Source: an uncultured Lachnospiraceae bacterium (lineage in GTDB: Bacteria; Bacillota; Clostridia; Lachnospirales; Lachnospiraceae). Taken from it: DNA of 64,000 nucleotides. A program made the translations under genes and the position numbers. The DNA lies in contig CANQYY010000002.1 of assembly GCA_947628225.1 (NCBI GenBank), forward strand, positions 1-64,000. Direction: 5' to 3'. The notes under the pieces are model-generated. The model was given only the letters and a program-made list of their open reading frames with translations, was not told the DNA's origin and searched no databases. Positions 33,741 to 43,967 of this stretch are shown here, piece by piece; the stretch's first letter is position 1, and the number at the start of each line of letters is the position of its first letter.

Positions 33741-35285
33741 TTGGAAAAATATATAATGGCATTAGACCAGGGAACTACCAGCTCCCGCTGCATTATTTTT
33801 GACAGGGCGGGCAATATAGCTGCGATGTCCCAGAAGGAATTTAAAAACTTTTATCCCAAAGCCGGCTGGGTAGAGCAGGATCCCGAAGAAATCTGGAGCA
33901 GCCAGCTGGAGGTGGCAAGACAGGCGCTTTTAAGTCTGGGGGAAAATGCGGCAGAGCGGATAGCCGCCATTGGCATTACCAATCAAAGGGAAACGACTAT
34001 TGTATGGGAGCGGCAGACAGGAAAGCCGGTATATCCCGCCATCGTATGGCAGTGCCGACGGACTGCCGGTTTCTGTGAAAAAATGCAGGATTGGCAGGGA
34101 CGGATCCAAAAAAAGACGGGGCTGCGGATTGACCCTTACTTTTCCGCTACTAAACTGGCATGGATTTTAGACCAGGTGGAGGGCGCCAGAGAGCGGGCGG
34201 AGAGAGGGGAACTTTTATTTGGCACGGTGGACACCTGGCTTTTGTGGAACCTCAGCGGCGGAAAGATTCATGCCACGGATTATTCCAATGCTTCCCGAAC
34301 CATGATGTATAACATCCATACTCTTACCTGGGATGAGGAGATTTTGGAATATCTTGGGATTCCGTTGCAGATGCTCCCCGGAGTACAGGATTCCAGCGGC
34401 TTTTTTGGAGAAACCGAAAAAGCCTGTTTTGGCAGGAAGATTCCTATTACCGGGGTGGCGGGCGACCAGCAGTCCTCCCTGTTCGGGCAGTGCTGTTTTC
34501 AGCCGGGAGAGGTAAAAAACACTTACGGAACCGGCGGTTTTCTGTTAATGAATACCGGAGAACGCTGCGTGGACTCAAAAAATGGTCTTTTAACTACGAT
34601 TGCATGGGGCTTGGGAGGAAAAATAACTTACGCCCTGGAAGGCTCTATTTTCATGGCGGGAGCGACGATTCAATGGCTGCGGGATAAACTGGGCCTGATA
34701 TCCCATGCGGCGGAAACAGAAAGAGCGGCTCTCAGTATACCGGACGCCGGTGGCGTTTATCTGGTGCCTGCTTTTACCGGGCTGGGAGCGCCGTACTGGG
34801 ATTCCCATGCCAGAGGCGCTATTGTGGGGCTCACCCAGGGGACAGAGAAAACGCATATTATCCGGGCGGCGCTGGAATCTCTGGCATACCAGACGGTAGC
34901 GGTGATGCATGCCATGAGGGAGGATTCCGGGGTGGAGCTGAAGGGATTAAAAGTAGACGGGGGCGCCTGCGCCAACGACTTTTTGCTGCAATTCCAGAGC
35001 GATATATTAGACCTTCCTCTGGTGCGGCCAAATTGCATTGAAACCACTGCTCTGGGAGCCGCCTATCTGGCGGGACTCGGGGCAGGTTACTATAAGAGCA
35101 GGGAGGATATTGCCGCCAACTGGCAGCCGGACAGGGAATTTACCCCGCAGATGCTTCCCGGCGAGAGGGAGAAGCATCTGAAGGGCTGGGAGGAGGCTGT
35201 CAGGCGGGTGCGGACGGAGAAGGAAACGTGTGGGGAGCAGCAGAGGAGCGCGGACAGGGGCGGTAAACACGCCTTCCTGACTTAG
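33741..35285 (+). CDS. glpK: Glycerol kinase
   Basis: A 514-residue FGGY-family kinase, phosphorylating glycerol at sn-3. [16 protein letters not shown] holds the ATP loop, and [10 protein letters not shown] is the glycerol-site segment with Arg and Glu near 85. [11 protein letters not shown], then [13 protein letters not shown] near 240, and [20 protein letters not shown] are also family signatures. The chosen TTG start follows GGAG by seven bases; an ATG five codons in is the alternative. The end carries ~20 residues beyond the usual GlpK tail (rich in Gln, Arg and Lys). No glpF or glpD is adjacent. Confidence 0.95.
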   Translation: MEKYIMALDQGTTSSRCIIFDRAGNIAAMSQKEFKNFYPKAGWVEQDPEEIWSSQLEVARQALLSLGENAAERIAAIGITNQRETTIVWERQTGKPVYPAIVWQCRRTAGFCEKMQDWQGRIQKKTGLRIDPYFSATKLAWILDQVEGARERAERGELLFGTVDTWLLWNLSGGKIHATDYSNASRTMMYNIHTLTWDEEILEYLGIPLQMLPGVQDSSGFFGETEKACFGRKIPITGVAGDQQSSLFGQCCFQPGEVKNTYGTGGFLLMNTGERCVDSKNGLLTTIAWGLGGKITYALEGSIFMAGATIQWLRDKLGLISHAAETERAALSIPDAGGVYLVPAFTGLGAPYWDSHARGAIVGLTQGTEKTHIIRAALESLAYQTVAVMHAMREDSGVELKGLKVDGGACANDFLLQFQSDILDLPLVRPNCIETTALGAAYLAGLGAGYYKSREDIAANWQPDREFTPQMLPGEREKHLKGWEEAVRRVRTEKETCGEQQRSADRGGKHAFLT

Positions 35286-35311
35286 CCGGATTGCCGGGGC
35301 AGTGGTATGTC

Positions 35312-35956
35312 TTAGAGTTCCGAGTACCCGAAGCCGTTTACAATGGCGTCAATCTTTTCTTTGTTTTTGCAGTGAGGACACTCTTCCGGACTAAAGGTCT
35401 GGTAATCCGGCAGATCCTCCGTAGAGAATATGCAGTGTACCGGTTCTCCGTAAATTTCCCTCGCCGCGCTGAAAATTGCGGAAATACCCTGAATAATGCC
35501 GCCGTAGTACTGAATGCACTCAAGGCTTCGGGCGATGGTGCGTCCGGTAGTGGCGGAAGCCAGTAAAAGAAGAATATTTTTTCCTCTGACCATAGGCTGC
35601 AGGTTATCGCGGAAAATCATCTGTCCGTTACTGTCAAATTCCGGACTCACCACATAGAGGCTGTTGTGGCGGTTTAATGACATAATTCCGTTTTTCGTCA
35701 GTTCCTCAGCGAGGCAGGCGCCGATGATTTCACAGCCGTCCATGCAGACAATCGTATCAATGGGCTTGCTGTACTGGTACTCATTTGCCATAGTTTTGGC
35801 AACCTCAGCCGCTTCTTTTTGACGAACCTTCAGGGTTGTCATATCCATGTAAAAATTGATATGGGACTGCGTCGTGGCAAAATGTCCCGGAACAACTTTC
35901 AGATTGATTTTGTTATTAACCTTGGATGGAATTTTATACTCTCTGTCTAATAGCAT
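35312..35956 (-). CDS. Orotate phosphoribosyltransferase-like protein with a CxxC tail
   Basis: A 214-residue protein starting at an ATG (35956) eight bases after AAAGGAG. It has a type I phosphoribosyltransferase fold: DTIVCMDGCEIIGACLAEEL near 82-100, then ILLLLASATTGRTIARSLE near 125-145, which replaces the usual acidic EDVxTTGxS PRPP loop. The C-terminus has CPHCKNKEKIDAIV, a possible half zinc site. The missing acidic residues before TTG suggest altered catalysis or a regulatory role. It is convergent with glpK. Confidence 0.7.
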   Translation of the reverse strand: MLLDREYKIPSKVNNKINLKVVPGHFATTQSHINFYMDMTTLKVRQKEAAEVAKTMANEYQYSKPIDTIVCMDGCEIIGACLAEELTKNGIMSLNRHNSLYVVSPEFDSNGQMIFRDNLQPMVRGKNILLLLASATTGRTIARSLECIQYYGGIIQGISAIFSAAREIYGEPVHCIFSTEDLPDYQTFSPEECPHCKNKEKIDAIVNGFGYSEL

Positions 35957-36059
35957 CTTAATACTCCTTTCTGACATTTTATAAGTATCGCTTCAACACA
36001 TATAGTTTACCACATTTTTAAAAAACCGCATAGGTTTTTTTCAATCTTGGGATGAATTG

Positions 36060-36088
36060 TTGAAATGCCATAGCGGATATGCTACAGT
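36060..36088 (+). promoter_or_regulatory. Possible promoter of rel
   Basis: TTGAAA (36060-36065), 17 bases, TACAGT (36083-36088), about 110 bases before the rel start. The -10 is only a moderate match. The 244-base gap between the phosphoribosyltransferase and rel shows nothing else clear. Confidence 0.4.
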
Positions 36089-36200
36089 TAATGTTGCAAA
36101 AAGAATGTCTTTAATCATTGCATTTTCTAAAAAACACCTATATAATAAGAAACAGCCGTCGGATAAATTTCCGGCAGGAAAGGAAAAGGAGGAAGGAACG

Positions 36201-38525
36201 ATGGAAGCAGAGAAAAATCCCGGACTGATAGAAACCTTTGACACCGGAGAGTTGTCTACAGAATTGATTCCGCCGAATTTTACGGACCCTGACACATTAT
36301 TTCAGGTGCTGGTAAAAACGGTGAGCAACTATCATCCTTCCCGCGATTTGGATATTATCACAAAGGCGTATGAATTGGCAAAGGATGCGCACAAAAACCA
36401 GAAGCGCAGATCCGGAGAGCCTTATTTGATACATCCGGTATGTGTGGCGATCATACTGGCACAGCTGGAAATGGATAAAGAAACCATTGTCGGCGGGCTC
36501 TTGCATGACGTGGTAGAGGATACCAAATATACGACAGAGGATATTACGGAATTATTCAACGCCGAAATAGCGGCGCTGGTAGATGGCGTTACCAAGCTGA
36601 CCCAGTTAAGTTATTCCGCCGATAAGGTGGAACTGCAGGCAGAAAACCTGAGAAAGATGTTTCTTGCCATGGCAAAGGATATCCGGGTCATCATCATCAA
36701 ACTGGCGGACCGCCTTCACAATATGCGGACGTTGGAATTTATGAAACCGGAAAAACAGAAGGAAAAATCCAGAGAAACGATGGATATTTATGCTCCCATT
36801 GCAGACCGGCTGGGTATTTCCAAGGTTAAGGTGGAGTTGGATGATTTATCCCTGCAGTATCTGAAGCCGGAAGAATATAAGGAATTAGCGGCGCAGTTTA
36901 ATGAAATTAAGGGTTCTAAGGAAACCTTTGTGAAAGATATTATGGAAGAAGTGGAAAAGCATCTGGTGGAAAATGACATTAAAGCCACGATTGACGGCAG
37001 GGTAAAGCACCTGTTCAGTATATACCGCAAAATGGTGAAGCAGAATAAGACGTTGGATCAAATATATGATTTGTTTGCGATTCGCATTATCGTAGATACG
37101 GATCAGGAGTGCTATACGGCATTGGGGATTATCCATGAGATGTATAAACCGATTCCGGGGCGCTTCAAAGATTATATCGCGATGCCAAAACCGAATCATT
37201 ACCAGTCCCTGCACACTACCCTCATCGGCCCAGACGGCCAGCCGTTTGAAATCCAGATCCGTACGTATGAGATGCACCGGACAGCGGAGTACGGTATTGC
37301 CGCCCACTGGAAGTATAAGGAGAGCGGGGGGAGCGAGGCGTCTGCCAGTCAGAGCGAGGAAGAAAAAATGGCATGGCTGCGCCGGATTCTGGAGTGGCAG
37401 CATGACATGGATGACAATAAGGAATTTTTGAGTGTCATTAAGAGCGATTTGGACTTATTTTCCGACCGTATTTACTGCTTTACGCCAAATGGAGATGTCA
37501 AAAACCTCCCGGCGGGCTCCACCCCGATCGATTTTGCCTATGCTGTCCACAGCGCCGTGGGCAACAGGATGGTGGGAGCAAGGGTAAACGGAAATATCGT
37601 CAAAATGGATTATGTGATACAAAATGGCGACCGGATTGAAATTATTACGAGCCAGAACAGCAAAGGGCCAAGCCGCGACTGGCTGAATGTCGTAAAAAGC
37701 ACCCAGGCGAAAAATAAAATCAATCAATGGTTCCGGAACGAATTTAAGGAAGACAATATTATCCGCGGAAAAGAGCTTTTGCACACCTACTGCAAAACCA
37801 AGGGGATAGATCTGGCGCCTTTACTGAAAAGCGAATATACGGCAGCCTGTATCCGGAAATACGGTTTTCGGAATTGGGAATCCGTCTGCGCCGCCATCGG
37901 ACACGGCGGTCTGAAAGAGGGACAGGTAGTCAATAAGCTGCAGGATGAATATGAGAAGAAAAACCGGAGGATCGTTTCTGATGCCCAGGTGCATAAGGTT
38001 ATTGAAAATGCCAGAGAGGCAAAGGAGGAAGCAAAGAAGCATTCCGGAGAAAAGCGGAAAAGCCGGGATGGCATTATCGTGGAAGGACTGGATGATCTGG
38101 CGGTACGTTTTTCAAAATGCTGCAGCCCGGTACCGGGGGATGAAATTGTAGGTTTTGTCACAAGAGGCCGCGGTGTTTCCATCCACCGTACCGATTGCGT
38201 CAATATGATCCATCTGCCGGAGTCGGAGAGAAATCGCCTGATTGAGGCTGAGTGGAGTCCGGAAGCAAAAGAAAACGACGACTTTTATCCGGTGGAAATC
38301 GTTGTCTACTGCTACAACCGGAGCGGAGTGCTATTCGATATTTCCCGGATATTTACCGAGAATAAGATTGATGTGAAATCCATGAACGTCCGCACGACCA
38401 AGCAGGAGAAGGCAACGCTGGTTATCGGATTTGAAACAAAAGGCGTCGACCAGTTGAACAGCCTGATAAAGAAACTGAAAGGCGTGGAAAGCGTTATTGA
38501 TATAGAGCGGAGTACAAACGGTTAA
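36201..38525 (+). CDS. rel: Bifunctional (p)ppGpp synthetase/hydrolase
   Basis: A 774-residue long RSH protein starting at the ATG at 36201 after AGGAGGAAGG; the frame is open 144 bases earlier without a ribosome site. Domains in order: HD hydrolase with RRSGEPYLIHP and LLHDVVEDT near 70-110, so hydrolysis is intact; synthetase with GRFKDYIAMPKPNHYQSLHTT near 320-335; TGS with FTPNGDVKNLPAGSTPIDFAYAVHS near 425-450; a linker with CCSPVPGDEIVGFVTRGRG; and a C-terminal ACT domain. It sets the stringent-response alarmone level. Confidence 0.96.
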   Translation: MEAEKNPGLIETFDTGELSTELIPPNFTDPDTLFQVLVKTVSNYHPSRDLDIITKAYELAKDAHKNQKRRSGEPYLIHPVCVAIILAQLEMDKETIVGGLLHDVVEDTKYTTEDITELFNAEIAALVDGVTKLTQLSYSADKVELQAENLRKMFLAMAKDIRVIIIKLADRLHNMRTLEFMKPEKQKEKSRETMDIYAPIADRLGISKVKVELDDLSLQYLKPEEYKELAAQFNEIKGSKETFVKDIMEEVEKHLVENDIKATIDGRVKHLFSIYRKMVKQNKTLDQIYDLFAIRIIVDTDQECYTALGIIHEMYKPIPGRFKDYIAMPKPNHYQSLHTTLIGPDGQPFEIQIRTYEMHRTAEYGIAAHWKYKESGGSEASASQSEEEKMAWLRRILEWQHDMDDNKEFLSVIKSDLDLFSDRIYCFTPNGDVKNLPAGSTPIDFAYAVHSAVGNRMVGARVNGNIVKMDYVIQNGDRIEIITSQNSKGPSRDWLNVVKSTQAKNKINQWFRNEFKEDNIIRGKELLHTYCKTKGIDLAPLLKSEYTAACIRKYGFRNWESVCAAIGHGGLKEGQVVNKLQDEYEKKNRRIVSDAQVHKVIENAREAKEEAKKHSGEKRKSRDGIIVEGLDDLAVRFSKCCSPVPGDEIVGFVTRGRGVSIHRTDCVNMIHLPESERNRLIEAEWSPEAKENDDFYPVEIVVYCYNRSGVLFDISRIFTENKIDVKSMNVRTTKQEKATLVIGFETKGVDQLNSLIKKLKGVESVIDIERSTNG

Positions 38526-38552
38526 AGGCAGACCGGATGGGAAGTGAGAAAA

Positions 38553-39179
38553 ATGACGATAGAAATTGCTGTTTTGACAGTGGGCCCGGTACAGACCAAC
38601 TGTTACATTGTAAATAAAAAAAGAAACCGCTCCTGCGTTGTGATCGATCCCGGCGAGGAGGCAGGCAAAATCGCCGGTTATCTGAAACGGAACGGATTGG
38701 AAAATGAGGGCGTCCTCCTGACGCATGGCCATTTTGACCATATTACCGGGGTAAGCGAGTTACTCTCTATGGCGGGAGGAAAACTGTATGCCAGTGAAGC
38801 GGAAAAAGAATTATTAAAGGATCCTATGCTCAATAGCTCTGCTCTGACGGGGCGGCCGGTGGCGCTGGAACCGGAGTATTTTCTGAAGGATGGGCAGGAA
38901 TTTGAACTTGCCGGCATGAGGTTTCAGGTTCTTTACACGCCGGGACATACGATAGGAAGCTGTTGTTTTTATTTGGAAGAGGAAAAGGTCTTGTTCAGCG
39001 GAGATACCGTTTTTTTAGAGTCGGTAGGACGTACCGATTTGCCTACCGGAAACGGGCAGAAATTAGTGGAATCCATTCGGAGCCGGATATTTACCCTGCC
39101 GCCCGAAGTAAAGATTTATCCGGGGCACGGACCGGAAACGAGTATTGAGTATGAAAAGCGGAACAATCCCTTTGTGTGA
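38553..39179 (+). CDS. Metallo-beta-lactamase-fold hydrolase (glyoxalase II-like)
   Basis: A ~208-residue protein starting at the ATG at 38553; a GTG three codons earlier touches the only GGAA site. It has the zinc motif LLTHGHFDHITG (HxHxDH), then LYTPGHTIGSCCFY and LFSGDTVF with the remaining ligands, and KIYPGHGPETS at the end. It belongs to the GloB-like/YcbL group of small thiolester hydrolases. It sits 27 bases after rel and its end overlaps hemZ by 35 bases, making a rel-MBL-hemZ-hisS-aspS unit typical of Clostridia. Confidence 0.88.
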   Translation: MTIEIAVLTVGPVQTNCYIVNKKRNRSCVVIDPGEEAGKIAGYLKRNGLENEGVLLTHGHFDHITGVSELLSMAGGKLYASEAEKELLKDPMLNSSALTGRPVALEPEYFLKDGQEFELAGMRFQVLYTPGHTIGSCCFYLEEEKVLFSGDTVFLESVGRTDLPTGNGQKLVESIRSRIFTLPPEVKIYPGHGPETSIEYEKRNNPFV

Positions 39180-40620
39180 TGCGATGATACATTTTGAGAT
39201 AAAGAAACGGGAGAATCTTACGGGAGAATTTTCTTATGATCTAAAGGCGCTGGCATTGAGTTTTTTCCCGGAAAAAGAGTGCGAGGTAACAGAGCGTCAG
39301 GACTGGAGCGGGCAAACCGGCTACCCGGTTTCCTGCTGTGTGGACGGAGTCTGCATACTGGATGTTACCCTGCCGGAGCCCTATACCAAAAATATAGTAA
39401 AAAGAGTAGTTTATCAGGCTCTTGCCGGAGCCGGCGGACGGCAGCTTCCCTGGGGGATCCTGACGGGCATCCGTCCGGCAAAAATCCCGTTGCGGATGCG
39501 GATGGCGGGCATGGCGCCGGAGGCAGTCTATGACAGCCTGAAACGGGAGTATCTGGTAAGGGACGAAAAAATCCGTCTTGCCATGGAGGTGGCGGAGAAA
39601 GAGTTTTCCCTGACGAAAAACATCAACCATGAAAAGGGCTATAATCTCTACATTGGAATCCCTTTTTGCCCCTCGATCTGCCGGTACTGTTCTTTTTCTT
39701 CCTATGAGTATGCGAAATACGAAGAAAAAACAGGCGATTATCTGCGGGCATTGGAAAAGGAAATGAAGTGGGCAAAAAAAGCCTTTGCGGATTATGAATT
39801 ACATAGCATCTATGTAGGGGGAGGAACGCCGACAGCGTTAAAGGAAGAACAGTTACAGACATTAATGGATATGATTCATCGCCATTTCCCGGTAAAGGAG
39901 GCAATGGAGTTTACGGTAGAGGCGGGCCGCCCGGACAGCCTTGACGGAAAGAAGCTGCAAATAATGAAAGAAGCAGGCGTAACAAGGATTTCCATTAATC
40001 CACAGACGATGAAGCAGCATACGCTGGATTTACTCGGTCGGAAGCATACCGTTGAGCAGATAAAGGAAGTCTTTTACTTAGCAAGGGAGATGGGCTTTGA
40101 TAATATTAATATGGATTTGATATTGGGGCTTCCCGAAGAGGATGAAGTGGACTTTTTTAATTCCCTGCATCAGGTATGCGACTTAGATCCCGACAGCATA
40201 ACCCTGCATACCCTGGTCATCAAACGGGCTTCCCGGCTGCGGCGGGAGCAGATGGAGCAGGGAGGGGAAATGCGCCCGGAGGATACGCTGGTGCCGGCGT
40301 TACAGCTTTCCAGTTTTGGCTTTATGACGGAGAGAGGCTATGAGCCGTACTATATGTACCGCCAGAAAAATAAGGCGGGAACTACCTATAATACCAATCA
40401 GGAAAATGTTGCCTATGCCAAAGAGGGAAAAGAGTGCCTCTATAATATTTTTATTATGGAGGAACTGGAAACTATCGTGGCATTGGGGAGCGGCGGCTCT
40501 ACAAAGTATGTTGCGCCGGGGGAAAACCGGTTAGAGAGGATAGAAAATGTAAAAAGTGTGGAAGATTACATTTTGCGCATTGATGAAATGATAGAAAGGA
40601 AAAAGAAAATATGGCATTAA
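39145..40620 (+). CDS. hemZ: HemZ-type radical SAM coproporphyrinogen dehydrogenase-like protein
   Basis: An ~490-residue radical SAM protein. The cluster motif is PFCPSICRYCSFSS near residue 175 (CxxxCxxC). YVGGGTPTALKEEQ and NMDLILGLPEEDE follow, and a HemN-like C-terminal region ends before hisS. HemZ proteins are related to oxygen-independent coproporphyrinogen III oxidase, but many HemN relatives have other substrates. The start is uncertain: the open frame begins at a TTG at 39145 inside the preceding gene, while an ATG at 39184 is also possible. Neither has a strong ribosome site, suggesting coupled translation. It overlaps hisS by ten bases. Confidence 0.88.
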   Translation: MSMKSGTIPLCDAMIHFEIKKRENLTGEFSYDLKALALSFFPEKECEVTERQDWSGQTGYPVSCCVDGVCILDVTLPEPYTKNIVKRVVYQALAGAGGRQLPWGILTGIRPAKIPLRMRMAGMAPEAVYDSLKREYLVRDEKIRLAMEVAEKEFSLTKNINHEKGYNLYIGIPFCPSICRYCSFSSYEYAKYEEKTGDYLRALEKEMKWAKKAFADYELHSIYVGGGTPTALKEEQLQTLMDMIHRHFPVKEAMEFTVEAGRPDSLDGKKLQIMKEAGVTRISINPQTMKQHTLDLLGRKHTVEQIKEVFYLAREMGFDNINMDLILGLPEEDEVDFFNSLHQVCDLDPDSITLHTLVIKRASRLRREQMEQGGEMRPEDTLVPALQLSSFGFMTERGYEPYYMYRQKNKAGTTYNTNQENVAYAKEGKECLYNIFIMEELETIVALGSGGSTKYVAPGENRLERIENVKSVEDYILRIDEMIERKKKIWH

Positions 40621-41861
40621 AAAAGAAACCAACGACAGGAATGAAGGATATTCTGCCAAAGGAGATGGAAATCCGGGACTATGTCATAGGGAAAATAAAG
40701 GAAACCTATAAAACCTTTGGCTTTCAGTCCATGGAAACCCCCTGTGTGGAGCATATCGAAAACCTCAACAGCAAGCAGGGCGGCGAGAATGAAAAGCTGA
40801 TATTTAAAATATTAAAAAGAGGGCAGAAGCTGAATCTGGAAACCGCCCGGACAGAGGCAGATCTGGTAGACGGCGGACTCCGCTATGATTTGACCGTTCC
40901 GCTCTGCCGGTATTATGCCAACAATGCCAATGACCTGCCGGTGCCGTTTAAGGCGCTGCAGATGGGGAATGTCTGGCGCGCCGACCGTCCCCAGAGAGGG
41001 CGTTTCCGCCAATTTATGCAATGTGATATTGACATTCTCGGCGAGCCGTCCTATCTGGCGGAGATAGAATTGATTCTGGCGACGACAACCCTTCTTGGGA
41101 AATTGGATTTTAAAAACTTTACTATCCGCATCAATCACCGTAAAATTTTAAAGGGAATGGCAAAATACTGTGGATTTTCGGAGGAACAGTATGACGAGGT
41201 GTTTGTTATCTTAGATAAAATGGACAAGATAGGAATAGACGGGGTAGAAGCGGAGCTGTTAGAAAGCGGTTATCCGGCGGAGGCGGTTGCCCGATGCAGG
41301 AAGCTCTTTGACACGATAACAAACGACGTGGAAGGAGTCCGCTATATCCAAAAGACATTGGGGGATTGTCTGGAGCAGTCGGCGGCAGAAGACTTAATTA
41401 CGATTATTTCTGCCGTAGAGAGAGGAAAGACAGCGGATTTTAAAATTTCCTTCGACCCGACGTTAGTCAGGGGGATGTCCTATTATACCGGGCCGATTTT
41501 TGAGATTGCCATGGACGAGTTTGGCGGCTCCGTGGGAGGCGGCGGCCGTTATGACGAAATGATAGGGAAATTTACCGGGAATGATATTTGCGCCTGCGGT
41601 TTTTCCATCGGCTTTGAGAGGATTGTCATGCTGCTTTTAGAGCGGGATTACCGGATTCCTTCATCGGCGGTAAAAAAAGCATATCTGATTGATAAGAAGG
41701 CTTCGCCGGAACGGATCATGGAAGTGATGGAAAAAGCAAAGGCAGAGCGGGAAAAAGGAATCTCCGTTTATGTCAGCATGATGAAGAAAAACAAAAAATT
41801 CCAGAAAGAACAGTTAGCCCTGGATGGTTATGAAGAAATCGAGGAATATTTTGAAGATTAG
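40611..41861 (+). CDS. hisS: Histidyl-tRNA synthetase
   Basis: A 416-residue class II synthetase. It starts MALKKKPTTGMKDILPKE. Class II motif 2 is visible in NVWRADRPQRGRFRQFMQCDID near 120, with the His A signature LVRGMSYYTGPIFEIA near 285 and motif 3 GFSIGFERIVMLL near 335. The C-terminal anticodon domain is shortened and diverged. The R-x-G-R version here (PQRGRFRQF) resembles the clostridial form. The ATG overlaps the end of hemZ by 10 bases, and aspS follows after 11. Confidence 0.95.
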   Translation: MALKKKPTTGMKDILPKEMEIRDYVIGKIKETYKTFGFQSMETPCVEHIENLNSKQGGENEKLIFKILKRGQKLNLETARTEADLVDGGLRYDLTVPLCRYYANNANDLPVPFKALQMGNVWRADRPQRGRFRQFMQCDIDILGEPSYLAEIELILATTTLLGKLDFKNFTIRINHRKILKGMAKYCGFSEEQYDEVFVILDKMDKIGIDGVEAELLESGYPAEAVARCRKLFDTITNDVEGVRYIQKTLGDCLEQSAAEDLITIISAVERGKTADFKISFDPTLVRGMSYYTGPIFEIAMDEFGGSVGGGGRYDEMIGKFTGNDICACGFSIGFERIVMLLLERDYRIPSSAVKKAYLIDKKASPERIMEVMEKAKAEREKGISVYVSMMKKNKKFQKEQLALDGYEEIEEYFED

Positions 41862-41872
41862 GAGGGAAGAAA

Positions 41873-43681
41873 ATGGCTGAATCAATGCATGGGTTAAAGC
41901 GTACCTGCCGTTGCGGGGAGCTGACGCCGGAATATATCGGACAGACCGTTACCGTCATGGGATGGGTTCAAAAAAGCAGAAATAAAGGCGGTATTGTATT
42001 TGTGGATTTGCGGGACCGCGCCGGTATCATCCAGTTGATTTTTGAAGAGAGCAAGGTAGGAAAAGAAGGGTTTGAAAAAGCCGCGAAGCTTCGCAGCGAG
42101 TTCGTGGCGGCGGTAACGGGCGAGGTCACAAGGCGTTCCGGAGCCGTAAACCCGAATCTGAAAACCGGTGAAATTGAGATAGTGGCAAAAGAGATCCGAA
42201 TTTTATCGGAATCGGAAACACCGCCCTTTCCTATTGAAGAAAACTCAAAAACAAAAGATGAGGTGCGCCTGAAATACCGCTATCTGGATTTGCGGCGTCC
42301 GGATCTGCAGAGAAACCTTATGCTGAGAAGCGAGGCGGCGGCATTGATCCGGCAGTTTTTCACAGAAGAGGGATTTTTGGAGATAGAAACGCCGGTTTTA
42401 AATAAGAGTACGCCGGAAGGGGCAAGGGATTATCTTGTGCCGAGCCGCGTGCATCCCGGCAGCTTTTATGCGCTGCCCCAGAGCCCTCAGCTTTTTAAAC
42501 AGCTGTTAATGTGCTCCGGTTATGACAGGTATTTCCAGATAGTGAAATGCTTCCGTGACGAGGATCTGCGCGCCGACCGTCAGCCGGAATTTACCCAGTT
42601 GGATATGGAGCTTTCCTTTGTGGATGTTGATGATGTGATAGAAGTAAATGAAAGGCTGCTGCAAAAACTTTTTCGACTGGTAAACGTAGAAGTAAGCATC
42701 CCCTTCCCCCGTATGACCTGGCAGGAGGCGATGGACCGCTACGGCTCTGACAAACCGGATACCCGTTTTGGCATGGAGCTTGTGGATGTGACGGAAACGG
42801 TAAAGGACTGTGGCTTTGGCGTATTTACCGGCGCAGTGGAAAATGGCGGTTCCGTCCGCGGCATCAATGCCGTGGGACAAGGGGCGATGCCCAGAAAAAA
42901 AATCGATAAGCTGGTTGACTTTGCCAAAGATTTTGGGGCTAAGGGACTTGCCTATCTTGCGGTAAATGAGGACGGCACCTATAAATCCTCCTTTGCCAAA
43001 TTTATGACGGAAGAGGAACTGTCCGGGCTGGTAAAGGCGATGGACGGAAAACCGGGAGATTTATTACTCTTTGCAGCGGATAAAAATAAGGTAGTCTGGG
43101 ATGTCCTTGGCAATCTGCGACTGGAATTGGCAAGACAGATGGAATTGCTGGACAAAAATGAATATAAGTTTTTGTGGATAACGGAATTTCCGCTCCTCGA
43201 GTATAACGAAGAACTGGGGCGTTATCAGGCGATGCATCATCCCTTTACGATGCCGATGGAAGAGGATCTGCCGTATTTGGATACGGAGCCGGGACGCGTT
43301 CGGGCCCAGGCGTATGATATTGTATTAAACGGTACGGAAATTGGCGGAGGCTCCATCCGTATTCACCAAAACGAGGTACAGGAAAAAATGTTCAGGGCGC
43401 TGGGCTTTACAACGGAAACGGCATATCAGCAGTTTGGCTTTCTGTTAAATGCCTTCCAATACGGCGTGCCGCCCCATGCCGGACTTGCTTATGGCTTTGA
43501 CCGCCTTATTATGCTGATGGCGAAGGAGGATAATATCCGGGAGGTTATTGCTTTCCCGAAAGTGAAGGATGCCTCCTGCCTGCTGACAGAGGCGCCGGGG
43601 GCAGTGGATAAGGAGCAGTTAGAGGAGCTGGGGATTGAAGTGGTAAAAAAACAAGAGGAAGCAGAAGGATGCAGGCGGTAA
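41873..43681 (+). CDS. aspS: Aspartyl-tRNA synthetase
   Basis: A 602-residue bacterial-type AspRS. An N-terminal OB-fold anticodon domain (VMGWVQKSRNKGGIVFVDLRDRAGIIQLIF) comes first. Class II motif 1 follows near 150, motif 2 reads KCFRDEDLRADRQPEFTQLD near 220, the GAD insertion domain occupies ~290-420, and motif 3 is GLAYGFDRLIMLM near 545. It charges tRNA-Asp, possibly also tRNA-Asn if the organism uses the transamidation route. GGAGGG precedes the ATG. It overlaps the DUF1294 gene by 13 bases. Confidence 0.95.
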   Translation: MAESMHGLKRTCRCGELTPEYIGQTVTVMGWVQKSRNKGGIVFVDLRDRAGIIQLIFEESKVGKEGFEKAAKLRSEFVAAVTGEVTRRSGAVNPNLKTGEIEIVAKEIRILSESETPPFPIEENSKTKDEVRLKYRYLDLRRPDLQRNLMLRSEAAALIRQFFTEEGFLEIETPVLNKSTPEGARDYLVPSRVHPGSFYALPQSPQLFKQLLMCSGYDRYFQIVKCFRDEDLRADRQPEFTQLDMELSFVDVDDVIEVNERLLQKLFRLVNVEVSIPFPRMTWQEAMDRYGSDKPDTRFGMELVDVTETVKDCGFGVFTGAVENGGSVRGINAVGQGAMPRKKIDKLVDFAKDFGAKGLAYLAVNEDGTYKSSFAKFMTEEELSGLVKAMDGKPGDLLLFAADKNKVVWDVLGNLRLELARQMELLDKNEYKFLWITEFPLLEYNEELGRYQAMHHPFTMPMEEDLPYLDTEPGRVRAQAYDIVLNGTEIGGGSIRIHQNEVQEKMFRALGFTTETAYQQFGFLLNAFQYGVPPHAGLAYGFDRLIMLMAKEDNIREVIAFPKVKDASCLLTEAPGAVDKEQLEELGIEVVKKQEEAEGCRR

Positions 43682-43941
43682 ATTTCTATTTACTGCTCCT
43701 GAATGCGGCGGCTTTTGCCGCTATGGGCGCAGATAAGAGAAAGGCAATAAGAGGGGATTACAGGATACCGGAACGGACTTTATTTTTACTGTCCTTTATT
43801 GGCGGGAGTCTGGGCGCCTATACCGGGATGTATTGTTTCCGGCATAAGACCAGGCATAAAAAATTTGTAATAGGGATGCCGCTGATTCTTGTATTTCATC
43901 TGACAGTATATGTGATTCTCATTTCTGGCTTGTCCTATTAG
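43669..43941 (+). CDS. DUF1294 small membrane protein
   Basis: A 90-residue protein with two to three membrane helices. The DUF1294 signature is clear: AMGADKRKAIRGDYRIPERTL, then GGSLGAYTGMYCFRHKTRHKKF. The function of this family is unknown. It starts inside the last codons of aspS (AGAAGGATG), so it is the last gene of the rel-aspS unit by translational coupling. Confidence 0.88.
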   Translation: MQAVNFYLLLLNAAAFAAMGADKRKAIRGDYRIPERTLFLLSFIGGSLGAYTGMYCFRHKTRHKKFVIGMPLILVFHLTVYVILISGLSY

Positions 43942-43967
43942 CAAAAAATAGTATTAAGGAGGGAATT

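Noticed and set aside
35200..35285. Frameshift at the glpK C-terminus
   Set aside because: The extra ~20 residues are unusual, but the conserved C-terminal [23 protein letters not shown] segment is intact and no alternative frame restores a standard tail.
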